From Prorocentrum cordatum (taxonomy: Eukaryota; Sar; Dinophyceae; Prorocentrales; Prorocentraceae), in assembly GCA_963575745.1 (NCBI GenBank), contig CAUYUJ010018055.1, positions 1 to 64,000 of the forward strand: 64,000 bases of DNA, given 5' to 3'. Position 1 is the stretch's first letter; each line of letters begins with the position of its first letter. Both the position numbers and the translations under genes were made by a program. The notes under the pieces are model-generated. The model had not been told where the DNA came from and searched no databases. It saw only the letters and a list, made by a program, of their open reading frames with translations. Shown piece by piece: positions 21,396 to 32,224 of the stretch.

Positions 21396-22434
21396 CTCTT
21401 GGCCAGCGTCTTCGCGCAGCACCTGTCTGTAACACTGCAAACTATGTGACAGAAGTATTGTAAGGTATTCAATCTCTTTCCGAGAGCAGGCCAGCGCGAT
21501 GCCTTCGCGACGGCGGGAGGCGGGAGGCGAGAAGGGGGGAACCAAGGAGAGTCGAGGAGGGAGGGAGGAGGGAGGAGGGAAGGAGGTGGTGCCCTTCGGC
21601 GCTGCTTTAAAAACGGGCAGAGATGGCCCGACAATTGCAGAAAGTACCGGCTTACAACTGGTAGTAGGTGTCCAGTGCTGCATATTGGGGAATATGTCTT
21701 ATAGTCCCCAGCCTAATGGCACAAAATCGGCACAGGGTGCCACGCTGCCACCAGAATGTAGGAAGGTGGGTTCCACTCGCCTTTGAAACCGTTACCGTAT
21801 CACGTCGTCCTCTGTGGAAAAACATGGTCGGCGAGGTTGCCTCACGCGGGGAAAGAAGAGTGGATGCTCAAGACACAAGGTCTGAGGCTGACAGTGGCTG
21901 CCCGCGCCACATTTCTCAACGGTGGCGACCATTTAGCGGGCTGGATCAAAGTTCACAAGAGCACCTTACTGTGTCTAGGCTGTACAATGCACAAAAAAAA
22001 GGCTGGCGAATCCATCCAGGCGGCGGGCGACGCCACTCATCGTTGCTTCCCTGGTCCGTGGTCCCCACCCCTCGATCCATAGCTTCACCTTCCCTGGGAA
22101 AACCGCCGAGATGGTTGTGGGCGCCGCAGCCGCGCCGCGCTCGCACGCACCGGCATACGTAGAGTATTGGGCGTCACGCGCACTGCTTTGGGGAAGATCG
22201 CTTTTGCAACACCCAGCTTTGTGGCACACAGTCACAGCGGGTACTATTCGGCTTGGGGCGCCGTGATTTTACAAAGTCTCCCCAGCCTGCTCTGAAATCG
22301 AAGCCCTATCTCGATTATCAATGATTCCTCTTTCTCCGCTTCCTCCACCACCTCCACTTTACCCTGCCCTTCCCCCCCCCACCCCCTCCCCGCGGGGCTG
22401 GTCGTCCGGGCGCCACCTTGTCCGCCCTGGTGGA
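21396..22434 (-). other. 3' UTR of the BCCT retrogene
   Basis: About 1,040 nt between the transporter stop and the genomic poly(A). No other gene or canonical AATAAA signal near the tail was recognised. Confidence 0.7.
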
Positions 22435-25077
22435 TCAAATATTCTCGGCGCCCTCCTTCACCTCCAGGTCGTCGTTCTTCTTCTTGTTCTCGATCGGCAC
22501 CGTGAACTGCGCCTCGATCTGGGAGAGGGTGAACATGGGCGCGAATATGCCGCAGAGAAGGTCCGTGGCGATGTCGCCATGCTCGATGAAGTGCTTCACG
22601 CGCATGTGGTTGCGGAGCAGGCCAACGAAGGTACCGAACCCGATGTAGAACGTGCAGCCGATGAGCGCCCATTGGTAAAGGGCCGCAGTACAGATGGTGA
22701 CAATGATTGCCATGTAGTACAGCAAAGAGAAGGCGCCCATCCACAAGCCAAACGTGACGCCCGGACCGAGGCCAGAGAAAGGCCATTTGCCGACGTGCAC
22801 CACAGCCCTGCCCATGGTTAAGCCAGGCACGGCCGTGTTCTTCAAATGAAGTACGATATTCTTCGCGTTGAAGATGAACGTTGAGAAGGCTTTCCGGTTA
22901 GGGTCGAGCCCACCGTTCTCCTCCTGGCACAAGATCACGAGCGACTGCGAGCACCAAAACATGACAAATGTGTAGGGCAGGCCCGTGATGATGGACGCCG
23001 CCTGGAGGGCCTTCAGAGCAGCGTCTGGATCTTTGGCGTTGTTGCCAGAGTACAGCAAGGCAATGGCGGTGGCCCCTTCTGTGAAGGACCAGAAGACGCG
23101 CTGAAACACGGGGGGGTCTGGGTGGCCGTTGGAGGAAAGGATGTCCACCACGAACGATCCAGAATCCGACGAGGTCACGAAGTAGAACGTCAAAATCATG
23201 AGCGTGAGCGCGCACAGCATGTCGGAGTAGCCCCGCGGACCGTACGAGGAGATCTGGTCGAAGAGGATGTCTGCCGTAGCCTGGTTGTACAGGCACACGG
23301 TACCATCCTGGAGAGGCACGAAGCAGTCCGGCTGGCTGGTGTTCGGGAACTGGTCGTAATTGTCAGCGGCCAGCTCGTTGATTTCGGTCATGTACTTCTC
23401 ACACTCAGTACCTTCGTATGCCGATATGTCGATTGCGGTAGGATCGGGTTTCGCGCCGCACGGCACTTCCTCCCACGAGGTATGCTTAACGCACTGCTTG
23501 CCCTTTCCGTCTTGGGAAGGATCCACGTACCTGGTGAACTTCGCCCTCTTGCACCTGCCGTATCCGCCGTGGTAAGTATCGTCCAGCACGCACCCGGGGG
23601 TCCAGCCCATGCTCAGATTCTGCTTATCCGTCAGAGTGTACTGATCAGACCAGGACGATCCCCCACCGTAAGCTTGAGAGCACAGGCCCGCTGAGTCTGC
23701 CATGCGCTGCATGCGAATGCCCTCGGTGCCCCACACGCAGAACCAGACAATGCTGTAGAGGGTGGGCACAATGAGCGTGGACATGATGAAAACTCGAAGG
23801 GTCCTGCCTTTGGAAATCCTCGCAATGAATGTGCCAACAAACGGGCCCCAAGAAATCCACCATCCCCAGTAGAAAATGGTCCAATCAATGATCCACTTGT
23901 TTCCGCTAGTGCCAGAACCACCGAGCCCCATGTCTTTGGAGCCGAGACGCTCCCAAGCGTCGCAATGGAATCCAATCTTCACGATGTACCACAAGTAGTA
24001 ACCAGTAACCTGCACAATGTTGTCCAGAATGAGGTAGGTCTCGCCGTTCAACGCCACGACAAGCATTAAGAAGGTCCCCATTGCGAAGACGCACTGTGAA
24101 AGGAACTTGATACCAGAGCCGAGGCCCATCACCACCGACACTGTCGACATGCAGGTGATGATCAGGATGATGAGGATCATGGTCGTCGTGTTTCGTTGGA
24201 TGCCGAACGATTCCTGACCATCATCACAGGAATATCCCTGGCCACCACATCCAGGAACTGAATACTTGTCCTCGTTCGGGATGGCAAAATTCTCCCCGTG
24301 GTGAGTCCCCCAGCTGAGGCGCTGCAGGCCAGCGTTGATCGACATGGCGCCCAGTCCGAGGGACGTGCAGACGCCTGCGATAGAAGTCACGATGGAGAGG
24401 GCATCCACGGTGTCTCCCATCCATCCATAAACGTTGTCGCCAATGAGAGGATAGAACGCGTACCGGACGGTCATTGGGTATCCACGCCGGTAAGTCATGA
24501 TGCCAAGCGTAGCCCCCATCACCACGTAGGGGATCCAGCCATGAACGCCCCAGTGGAAGACGCTCACCATCAGCGCGTGCGTCGCGTCCTCGTCCACGTT
24601 GCCGTAGCCCTTGACCGTGGAGAGGAACCTTGGGGAACCCCAGCCTTTGAAGTGCCACATCGGCTCCGCAACTGCGTAGTAGAACAGGCCTGTGGCGACA
24701 CCGCAGCAGAACAACATTGAGAACCAAGTCGCAGTGCTGAACTCCGGTTCATCGTCGTCCTTTCCGAGCTTCAGCTTACCGTGCTGGACCATAGCCCAGA
24801 GCAAGACAATGACCCAGATGTCCTGCGAGACGATGTAGAACCATGTCCACACCTCAGGGATCCAGCCCCAGGCGACTTCGTCCATAGCGAACTTCATGTA
24901 GTCTGGCTCAACGCAGCAAAGGATCACGAAGACCCACAGGAAGATTGTCGAGCAAATGAACACGAGGGGATTCATCACGACGACCCCTTTCATCTCAAAG
25001 TGCCAGCACTTCCTCATGTGCGCTTCCGTCTCTGGCGGGGCCTCCTCATACTTGCAAACCGATGCCAGCGCTGCCAT
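22435..25077 (-). CDS. BCCT-family betaine/choline/carnitine-type transporter
   Basis: 880 residues from the ATG at 25077 (MAALASVCKYEE). The frame is open to 25218, but that extension reads through the leader and target site, so the internal ATG is chosen. The hydrophobic profile fits about 12 membrane segments, beginning with MNPLVFICSTIFLWVFVILC. The BCCT signature DWTIFYWGWWISWGPFVG lies around residue 400 and is followed by TFIARISKGRTLRVFI. Other family landmarks are MWHFKGWGSPRF, FHWGVHGWIPYVVMG, AFYPLIGDNVYGWMGDTVDA and TSSDSGSFVVDIL. The protein should sit in a cell membrane and take up a quaternary-ammonium osmolyte such as glycine betaine; the substrate is not deducible. It is longer than bacterial homologues (500-700 aa), with a Cys-rich, probably external loop at about residues 470-610. 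No introns and no disruptions. Confidence 0.93.
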   Translation of the reverse strand: MAALASVCKYEEAPPETEAHMRKCWHFEMKGVVVMNPLVFICSTIFLWVFVILCCVEPDYMKFAMDEVAWGWIPEVWTWFYIVSQDIWVIVLLWAMVQHGKLKLGKDDDEPEFSTATWFSMLFCCGVATGLFYYAVAEPMWHFKGWGSPRFLSTVKGYGNVDEDATHALMVSVFHWGVHGWIPYVVMGATLGIMTYRRGYPMTVRYAFYPLIGDNVYGWMGDTVDALSIVTSIAGVCTSLGLGAMSINAGLQRLSWGTHHGENFAIPNEDKYSVPGCGGQGYSCDDGQESFGIQRNTTTMILIILIITCMSTVSVVMGLGSGIKFLSQCVFAMGTFLMLVVALNGETYLILDNIVQVTGYYLWYIVKIGFHCDAWERLGSKDMGLGGSGTSGNKWIIDWTIFYWGWWISWGPFVGTFIARISKGRTLRVFIMSTLIVPTLYSIVWFCVWGTEGIRMQRMADSAGLCSQAYGGGSSWSDQYTLTDKQNLSMGWTPGCVLDDTYHGGYGRCKRAKFTRYVDPSQDGKGKQCVKHTSWEEVPCGAKPDPTAIDISAYEGTECEKYMTEINELAADNYDQFPNTSQPDCFVPLQDGTVCLYNQATADILFDQISSYGPRGYSDMLCALTLMILTFYFVTSSDSGSFVVDILSSNGHPDPPVFQRVFWSFTEGATAIALLYSGNNAKDPDAALKALQAASIITGLPYTFVMFWCSQSLVILCQEENGGLDPNRKAFSTFIFNAKNIVLHLKNTAVPGLTMGRAVVHVGKWPFSGLGPGVTFGLWMGAFSLLYYMAIIVTICTAALYQWALIGCTFYIGFGTFVGLLRNHMRVKHFIEHGDIATDLLCGIFAPMFTLSQIEAQFTVPIENKKKNDDLEVKEGAENI

Positions 25078-25125
25078 CTCGGCACGACGTTCCGTTTGCA
25101 GAGAGCACGCTCCGAACTGGAGAAG

Positions 25126-25178
25126 CTTGAGCCGCAAATTGCTTGAGCCAGAATGGCTTGAGCCAAAATGGCTACGGA
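25126..25178 (-). other. Genomic spliced leader plus two SL relics upstream of the BCCT gene
   Basis: Minus strand from 25178: a complete 22-nt SL, then CCATTCTGGCTCAAG (25156-25142, one mismatch to the last 15 nt of the SL), then CAATTTGCGGCTCAAG (25141-25126, more decayed). Relics lacking CCGTAG are what results when a retroposed leader is trans-spliced again at its own internal AG. This stack suggests up to three rounds of expression and retroposition. Confidence 0.88.
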
Positions 25179-25198
25179 ACGGGGCCAGGGGACAACTT

Positions 25199-25890
25199 CG
25201 GCCAATTGTTGAACTCATAATAAAACAGTGAACGAGCCCTGGGGGGAAACAAACATGTCACCAGGGGGAATAAAATGTGCGCCGGAAGGGGGGGGCATCA
25301 ACAATATCTTTGTTTTCCAGCAGTTATAATTCAACCGTAGCAGCACCATCGCCAACAACAACGACAGCAACAAAACAATTTCAAGACTGTTCGATCATAT
25401 GCTCTCGGGTGCCATTCAACACGTCTATCCCGAATCCTCTGTACCCGCCCTCTTCGATTCGATCGCCCCCCCGTTTTGGGTATATTTGCATGGCTTGCCA
25501 CGCGCATTTTGCGCAGCCCCTAAAACAGGGGAAGGGAGAACGGATGGAAGGGGGAGGGAGAAGGATGGAGCACGAGAGACATCAGCAGGAAGGGGGCCTC
25601 GAGCAGAAATGACGTAGCAAAACCAGGTTGGCAAATCGGGCGGGCAGACCTTAAAGGCCGGGTCGAAAAGTGGGCCCAGGCGGCCAGGCCGGAGAGGCTG
25701 GATGCTGAAGCGTGCGTCCTGCATACATCACGAGGAAGTCTCGAGTGATAGTGCGATTCCCAAACAACTCATGAGAAAGGCCTGAGCGAGAGCGTTATTC
25801 CTGAGTGTCGAGGGCGCGGCGTCTGAATACATTGCGAGGCAGTCCCACGCGAGAGCGCGATTCCTGCATGCATTGTCAGCCCACGTGAGA
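25199..25890. repeat. Dispersed composite repeat family, copy 1 (right part) with 44-bp satellite
   Basis: Continues the copy interrupted at 21389, then CAACAA-type sequence, the ACACGTCTATCCC / TTCGATCG / GCGCATTTTGCGCAGCC block, the GGCGGGTCGAAAAG block and 44-bp units (GAGAGCGCGATTCCTG) at 25720-25890. Confidence 0.75.
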
Positions 25891-25907
25891 GAGCGACTTT
25901 GGCCGAC

Positions 25908-26048
25908 AGGGAGTGGGGGGCCCCTTCCCCCCCGACGCACGGGGCATTTTTTTACTGCGGCCAAGCGTGGGGAAGTGCCGCCAAAGCGGCCACCCGAGGA
26001 ACGCGGGGGGGGGGGCGAGGGGGGGCGAGGCCCGACACGGGCCCGGCC
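25908..26048. repeat. Direct repeat R1, copy 1
   Basis: About 140 bp starting GACAGGGAGTGGGGGG, about 93% identical to 26580-26716. Confidence 0.75.
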
Positions 26049-26427
26049 CTCAGCCCCCCCCCACCCCCCCACGCGGAAGACACTGGCCCCTGCATCAGCG
26101 TTCGTCAACAGGGGGCACCTGGGCCACCAGCTCGGGTCGGCATTCACACATTTCCCATCCGCGGCCATGCCGCTGCGCTTCTATTCCCACCCCTTTCCCT
26201 AATTGATCCGCGACCATGCCGTTATGATTCACATGGCTTGCCCGCGCGCGCGGAGCCACCCGCCTCGGCGGTAGTTCGGCATGCATTGGTTACGCGCGCG
26301 CGGATGCCGCCCACCTCGGCGGCGCGGGGGGGCCGCCCACCTCGGGATTGCTTCCGTCTTCGCGCCCTGCAGCTGCGCGCCCCCCCCCACCTTGTCCCGG
26401 TGAGGGCGGGCGGGGGAAAAGGGAATG
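26049..26427. other. Unassigned GC-rich DNA
   Basis: Contains CCACCTCGGCGG-type short repeats. No gene recognised. Confidence 0.4.
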
Positions 26428-26580
26428 AGGCGCTTGGCACTGCGACGGGGGTGGGTCGCGCAGCGCCACGCGCTCGTCGCCGCTCGCTCCTGGGCGGCGG
26501 CGCGCGGGCGCTCTTCCCCTTTTCCTGTCAGCCCAGCATGCCCGGCCCTACCCTGCCCAGAGCCGGGGCAGGCTAGACTG
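26428..26580. repeat. Direct repeat R2, copy 1
   Basis: About 150 bp including CGCTCGCTCCTGGGCGGC and CCTGTCAGCCCAGCATGCCC, about 88% identical to 28903-29055. Confidence 0.75.
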
Positions 26581-26716
26581 ACAGGGAGTGGGGGGCCCCT
26601 TCCCCTCCCGACGCACGGGGCACGTTTACCGCGGCCAAGCGCGGGGAAGCGCCGCCACATCGGCCACCCGGAACGCGGGGGGGGGGGGCCCGAGGCCCGA
26701 CGCGGACCCGGCCCTC
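26580..26716. repeat. Direct repeat R1, copy 2
   Basis: See 25908-26048. Confidence 0.75.
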
Positions 26717-26779
26717 AACCATGCGTTGCGCGGCCGGGCCCACCATGAGTTGCGTCACCCCCGGGACAGGCAGAACTCC

Positions 26780-27400
26780 CCTACCGCGCTTGCGGTTGTC
26801 CGCAGGCGCGACCCTTGCCGTTTCTCCGGCGTTGCGCCCTTGCGCTCGCCAGGCAACGTTCACGATGGGCACGCTTGCGCTGCGTTCGTGCGCGCGCCCG
26901 GGCGCTTGCCCAACCGCTCTTGCGGTTGTCCGGCGCAACCGCACTTATGGTTGGTCACAGTCGCTTCTACGCCCACGGTGGTCACGCTGTTTTGCATGCG
27001 CACGCGCGCGCGGGCGTTTGCCCAACCATTATCATGGCTACTGGCTCAATCACACTTATGGTTGACCGCAGACATTACTACTTCCACGATGCGCACACCG
27101 TGCTGCATGCGCGCGCGAAGACGGGCGCTTGCCCAACCCCCCTTATGGCTTTCGGTTCAACCAAACTTGTGGCTGCTCGCAGTCAAATACTATTGGCGCT
27201 TCTGTGTCGTTGCGCTCTTGCGCGCGCCCAGGCTCAACGTTCACGATGCGCGCATAGCACTGCATGCGCACGCGTGCACATTTGCCGGTCCAACCACACT
27301 CATGGTTGCCCGCAAGCTCGACCGATGGCGCCACTCTCGCGTTGCGCTCTCGCGCGCGCCACGCGCGTTCACGATGCGCTCACTGCGCAGCGTAGCGCGC
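26780..27400. repeat. Diverged ~125-bp tandem repeats
   Basis: Four to five units share GGGCGCTTGCCCAACC, CTTATGGTTG, TCACGATGCGC and GCATGCGCACGCGCGCG. Divergence is high and no coding role is apparent. Confidence 0.6.
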
Positions 27401-27820
27401 GCCCGCGCGGGCATTGTGGCCAGCTTCTTTTTCTCGCATCGGGAACCCGTGCTTTGCCAGCGCCGCTTCGCGCCTGACGCCTGGGCCCGCGGCGCCGCTG
27501 ACTTCGGCGAACTCCGCCATGACTGCCGGCTGCCCGACGGGCGCTTGCTGCGCGCCGCTAGCGCACCAAGAACATATCCCAGGGCAGACGCAAACTGATG
27601 CGAGGCGCGGCCCTGCTCCGCAGGGCGGCTTGCCGCTACGCCCCTTCTCTAGTGCAATGCTAGTGCACCGCAGGTTTGGACACTGCTGCCTGAAGGCCGC
27701 GCAGAGCACGCGTGTTAAATATGCGTGAAAGTGCGTCGCCGCGCCAAAGAGGCCCTTTCGCGTCGCGGTGAACCACCCTAGCGTGACTCCTGCGTCGCTG
27801 CAATTGAAATTCACGCGTTT
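27401..27820. other. Unassigned GC-rich DNA
   Basis: Possibly the decayed continuation of the retroelement fragment at 27821-28564. No readable domain was found. Confidence 0.35.
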
Positions 27821-28564
27821 TCAAAGCTGCCAGAGCGTGGGCCCATCGGTTGCCCCGCGACCAAGATGGGCGGCCAGCTGTGCTTGCGCTGCCCTATCGC
27901 GCCACGCGCCTGGCTTGTTTGAAGCCTCTACTGCGGCGGCCCATACTGCCGGCTTCGCGCGTGTGCTTGCGGGCAGCACTGGCTCGGCTGCGCGCAGCTG
28001 GAACATGTGCGCCAACTCCGCGGCCTCGCGTTGTTTCGCGACCTCGGCAGGGCGTGGGAAGGGGTCGCTGCTATTTGATTCGGATGGCACGTACCCGGCC
28101 CAAATATGCACGCGCAGGGTGGCGGCAATCAACCATATTGCTGCCGCGAGTTCGCGGCTTTGCTCGTAGCCCGCGGACCCGCTTGAAATATTATGGAGTG
28201 CCGCCGCATTGTCCTCCCAGATTTCCAGGGGGGCTCCTCTCAGGACCGCTGGCTTGGACAAAAGAAGCACCAGCACCGCGAGCAATTCAGCCTGCGTGTT
28301 GCGCTGCTCCTTACCGAGTTTCCGCAGTCCTTGGCGCAGCCCCGCTGGTATTTCTTGCGAAAGGCTCCACTGGCCCGCGCCTTCCACAAAAAGCACTGCA
28401 CCTACTGCTCTCGTGGCGGTCTCTGTTTCCCATGAGCCGCCCACCCAGGCCATGGCCCGCTCGCGCGGCCGCCCATGCTCCTGGCAAGAATTCAAAGGTA
28501 CGCGCAGCAAGGCTTGCCACCATTCCAGCGTGTGATCCACCTGCGGCGCCCGTCCTCCTGAGGC
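27821..28564 (-). pseudogene. RNase H-like fragment of a DIRS/YR-type or related retroelement
   Basis: Minus-strand frame with AVGAVLFVEGAGQWSL, QRNTQAELLAVLVLLL, IWEDNAAALHNISSGS and HIWAGYVPSESNSSDP. The acidic DNxxAL step and the YVPSxxNxxDPxxR ending match the RNase H domain that follows RT in DIRS-like and some Gypsy-like elements. RT itself is absent, so the element is truncated on its 5' side. Beyond 27821 the similarity fades. Family placement is tentative. Confidence 0.5.
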
Positions 28565-28902
28565 GTCCAACCTACGCGCATCTTCCCTGGATGCCTTCAA
28601 TCGCACGCGCTGCCAACCTCGGCCTCCATTTGTTGGGCCCGAGAGCGTGCTTGCTGCTGTTGTTGGACCCCAAACGGCCTGAGCCTGCACACCCAGGGGG
28701 TGCAGTCGCCTCGGTCGACGCGGGCCACAAGGACCACCCGCGGGTGCAAGCACTGTTTGGGAGTAGCCCTTGCTCCCTCCCCTCCGGCCGTGGGCGGGGC
28801 CGCATCCTGCGCGCCCTCCGCACCCATGGCGTGCTTCTGCGCGCATCGCGTGAAAGAAACAAAACCAGCGCGCTCCCACATTGGGAGAAGGGTACGGAAA
28901 CG
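28565..28902. other. Unassigned GC-rich DNA
   Basis: Lies upstream (minus sense) of the RNase H fragment. No motif recognised. Confidence 0.35.
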
Positions 28903-29055
28903 CGGCGCTTGGCATTGCGCCAAGGGGGGGGTTCACGCACCGCCACGCGCTCATCGCCGCTCGCTCCTGGGCGGCTGCGCGCGGGCGCTCTCCCCCCCTC
29001 CCCTGTCAGCCCAGCATGCCCAGCCTTATCCTGCCAAGAACCGGGGCAGGCTAGA
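28903..29055. repeat. Direct repeat R2, copy 2
   Basis: See 26428-26580. Confidence 0.75.
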
Positions 29056-29069
29056 ACTACAGTGTGAGG

Positions 29070-29680
29070 ACGTATTAGGCGAGAGCCATTGTTGTTGTAG
29101 TCCGGGGCCCAACCTTGCAATTTGTGCACGAACACCTTCCCAGAATAAAACACATGGTGCGAGCCCGGATGGGGGGCACTTCGTTAAGAAAACATGTGCA
29201 CCGGTGGGAGGGGTCAACAATAGTTAGTCTCCAAGGATGAAGGTTCAACAAAAACACCAACAACCAAACAATGGCGACGACGACAACACCAACAACAATG
29301 AGTCTAAGGCTGCTCGTGCCTACCTGCTCGCGTCCCGATCACCACGTATGTCCCAACGCCTCGGTACCCGTCCTCTTCGTCTTCGATCGTACCCTCTTTG
29401 GGGTATAGCTCCCTTACCTGCCACGCGCATTTAGCGCAGCCCTTGAAACAGGGGAAGAGAGAACGGATGGAAGGGGGAGAAAGAGAAGGTTGGAGCAAGA
29501 GAGAGATCGGCAGGAAGGGAGAGGCAGAAGGATGGAGCACGAGAGAAATCGGGCGGGAACCGTTGTTGTAGGTCGGTGCCCAATAACGCAGCTGGAGCAC
29601 GAACATCTTCCCATGTTTTAAAAAGATGGTAGCGACTGGGGGGGCGCTTCCATAGAAAGAACAAGAATGTGCACCTGCGA
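29070..29680. repeat. Dispersed composite repeat family, copies 2 and 3 (partial)
   Basis: GCCATTGTTGTTGTAGTCCGG, GTGCGAGCCCGG, GGGGTCAACAATAG, CAACAA DNA, TCTTCGATCG, CCTGCCACGCGCATTTAG and GCACGAGAGA(A)ATCG appear in order; a second start (GGCGGGAACCGTTGTTG) follows at about 29551. Confidence 0.7.
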
Positions 29681-29689
29681 GGGGATCAA

Positions 29690-30060
29690 CAATAGTTGTT
29701 CAAGGGCGAACATTCAACGACAACAACAGCAATAACACCAATAACAACAATACATACAATAGCAGCAACGCCACCACCACCGCGAACGACAACAACTACA
29801 CCAAGATCAACTACAACACCCCCAATAGTAACAATAACAACATTACCTCCACCAGCAAGAATAGAATTTACAATAACAACAGCAACGCCAACAACAATAT
29901 CAAGCAATCACCATCTTCATCAACAACAACTGAAGCAACAACACCTGTAGCTACAAGAGCCACATCACCACTGCTGACAACACGACCATCAACAACTGCA
30001 GCAACACCAACTACAACAACAATACCAACACCAACAGCAACACCAACAACAATCCACTCA
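29690..30060. repeat. (CAA)n / ACA-rich low-complexity tract
   Basis: AACAAC/ACCACC/CAACAA-type DNA continuing the internal microsatellite of the dispersed repeat. Confidence 0.85.
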
Positions 30061-30139
30061 CGACTAGTTGATCTAGGATGCCGATTGGGCTTTCATGCGT
30101 CTCCACTTCCCTCGCACTCGCCCTCGATGTCCACCAACA

Positions 30140-30320
30140 GCAACGACATCAGTCATTTCAAAAGTGCTCGCTTTGACCTGCTCGAATGCCATTCGGCACG
30201 TGAATCCCAAAACCTCGGTACCCGCCCTCTTCGTCTTCGATCGCACCCCTTCTTGAAGTATCTCTTCCCTACCTGCCGCGTGTAAGTGGCGCAGACCCTA
30301 GAATCAGGTCCGGTGATAGC
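30140..30320. repeat. Dispersed composite repeat family, partial copy 4
   Basis: Retains TCGGTACCCGCCCTCTTCG, TCTTCGATCG and CTACCTGCCGCGTG only. Confidence 0.65.
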
Positions 30321-30359
30321 GACTACAGGCGGTCCCCCGCCATATCGCGCGAAGAAACT

Positions 30360-31090
30360 CAAACTCTGAAAACACATGTTCAACACACTACGCCATTCCC
30401 TGCGAAAACTCCAAAACCTCCAAAAACTTCTACGAATATCTAAGCCAAAACCTGCGAAAATCTAAAACCCCCCAAACATCTTCAACTGACCTCTGAGCCA
30501 AAACCTTGGCAAATCCCAAAACCAAACAAACATCGTTAAGCCAAAACCTGGAATAATCTCAAACCCTGAAAAAAAAACTCTTGAACATCTCGAAATCAAA
30601 GCCTGAAAAACAAATCAAACCAAACAAACACTTGAAACCGAATATCGAAAAACTCTAAACAAATACGTAAACAGTACTCTGTAGCAACTTTCCAAAAACT
30701 CTAAATGCCCAAATGTCCAAACCAAATCTACAAGAACTCTAAACGAATGACTGGTCGCCTGACAATGTCTAAGCCAACTCTGAATAATACCATAAAAAAC
30801 ATGCAAACCTCTGCGGCCTCCGAAACTTTTAAAAAAGAGCAACGTCTAAAACAATCCGGCCGTTTATTGTTAAGTTTTCAAAAGCGCATCTGTTTTTAGA
30901 TCTCTCTGTTTCAGGTGTTCTGGGGATTCGATTTCAAGTATTTTTTGTGGGATTTGAGATGTTCCCAGGTTTTGGCTTAGACATTGTTTGAACTGTTTTG
31001 GGGGGGTGAGATTTTCCCAGGTTTTGGTTCAGATATGTTTTCAAGTCATTTCTGAGTTTGAGTTTCCTGGCGAAGATCTTCCGAAGATTT
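30360..31090. repeat. AT-rich imperfect foldback (inverted repeat) element
   Basis: The left arm (about 30390-30650) repeats AAGCCAAAACCTGNGAAAATCT. The right arm (about 30930-31060) contains AGATTTTCCCAGGTTTTGGTT and related inverted forms. The arms are separated by about 250 bp of unrelated AT-rich DNA. Both arms are themselves built from tandem ~60-bp units. Confidence 0.65.
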
Positions 31091-31690
31091 TGGCAGGTGT
31101 TCTCGGTGGTCCTCCTGTAGTGAAACTGCCGAACCTGACCCTAGAACAGGGGAAGAAAGGTAAGAGTGAAGAGACAAGGGGATGGACAACGATGGAACAC
31201 GACAAAAATTCAGGAGGGGAAGACACACACACAGACACGAATAATCGCCGATTCCCCAGAAAATATAAGAAAAGATGGGCAGTGGGGGGGACGACAGAAA
31301 CTCCGAAAATATGGAGAATTTATTGGTATGTATCTGTTTGTATGTCCCAGGGCCCCTTCAAACATTTGCACGAGGAGGGTCGGGGCGTGTCGGCAGCAAA
31401 ACCACCTTGGCGTGTCGGGCAGGCGGGCCCGGGCGGGCGGACAGGCCGGGCGGGCCCAGCCGGCCAGGTCGAGCGGGCGGGCCGCCACATGCGAACCCTA
31501 CCCCACCCTCCCCCTCAGAAATCGTGGGGGGTAGGGGTAGGGTTCGCATGTGGCCCCCTAAGGACGTCCAGAGCGAGAGCATAATTCGCAAGACTTGGGG
31601 GCACGGCGCCGCGAGAGCGAGGATTCGTTTGTAGATTAGGAAGACCTCCCGCGCAAGAACGTCGTTCGCGGAAATCTCAGGCGGGAGCCG
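31091..31690. repeat. Degenerate dispersed repeat with GGGCGGGC-rich block
   Basis: Traces of the composite family (CCTAGAACAGGGGAAG; GGCCAGGTCGAGCGGGCGG; GCGAGAGC). A local inverted pair CGAACCCTACCCC / GGGGTAGGGTTCG lies at 31493-31546. Confidence 0.55.
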
Positions 31691-32125
31691 TTGTTGTTGT
31701 AAACCGGGGGCTCCGGACGCCATCTGGTGACCACAAACTTTCCCTGATAGAACATCGGGAACGAGCCCCGGGAGGAGCACTTTCATTGAAAAGTACAATG
31801 GTCACCGGGGGTGGGATCAACAATATCAACAACAACATCATCATCAACAACAACAACAGTAAGAGTAACAACAACATCAGCAGCAACAACAACGACGACG
31901 ATTACATCAACAACAACAGCAACGAAAACAAAACAACACCAACATCAACAACAACAACAGCAGCAAACAACAGCAGCAAGCATTTTAAGACTGTTCGCCC
32001 TTATCTGCTCGAGTGTCGAATAACGCGTATTTCCCAAAACTCTCGATACCCGCCCTCTCCGTCTTCGATCGAACCCCCTTTGGGGGGTATACCTTTCTTC
32101 CCTGCAGGCCGGGCCCCGGCAAGCG
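31680..32125. repeat. Dispersed composite repeat family, copy 5
   Basis: GGCGGGAGCCGTTGTTGTTG, CCGGGGGCTCCGGACG, GAGCCCCGGGAGGAGCAC, GGTCACCGGGGG, CAACAA tract, TCTTCGATCG. Confidence 0.75.
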
Positions 32126-32224
32126 GCGGGGCGCCGCGGACCGTCGGCCTGGCCAGCGGCAACGCTGATCGGCGGGGCGGCCGCGGACCGTCGACCCGAC
32201 CCCCAGAGGGACGAACAGGGAATT

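Larger units (their letters stand above)
21370..25198 (-). mobile_element. Processed retrogene (BCCT transporter mRNA) with SL, poly(A) and 20-bp TSD
   Basis: The same 20 bp (beginning ACGGGGCCAGG, ending GACAACTT on the + strand) occurs at 21370-21389 and 25179-25198. Reading the minus strand between them gives a full SL at 25178-25157, SL relics, an intronless transporter ORF, a ~1-kb 3' UTR and a final run of at least six A (T at 21390-21395 on +). These are the hallmarks of retroposition of a trans-spliced, polyadenylated mRNA. Joining the flanks restores a continuous copy of the dispersed repeat family, which supports the insertion model. Confidence 0.9.

Noticed and set aside
25078-25218. 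Upstream start of the transporter at 25218
   Set aside because: It would encode the SL, SL relics and target-site duplication; the ATG at 25077 begins BCCT-like sequence.
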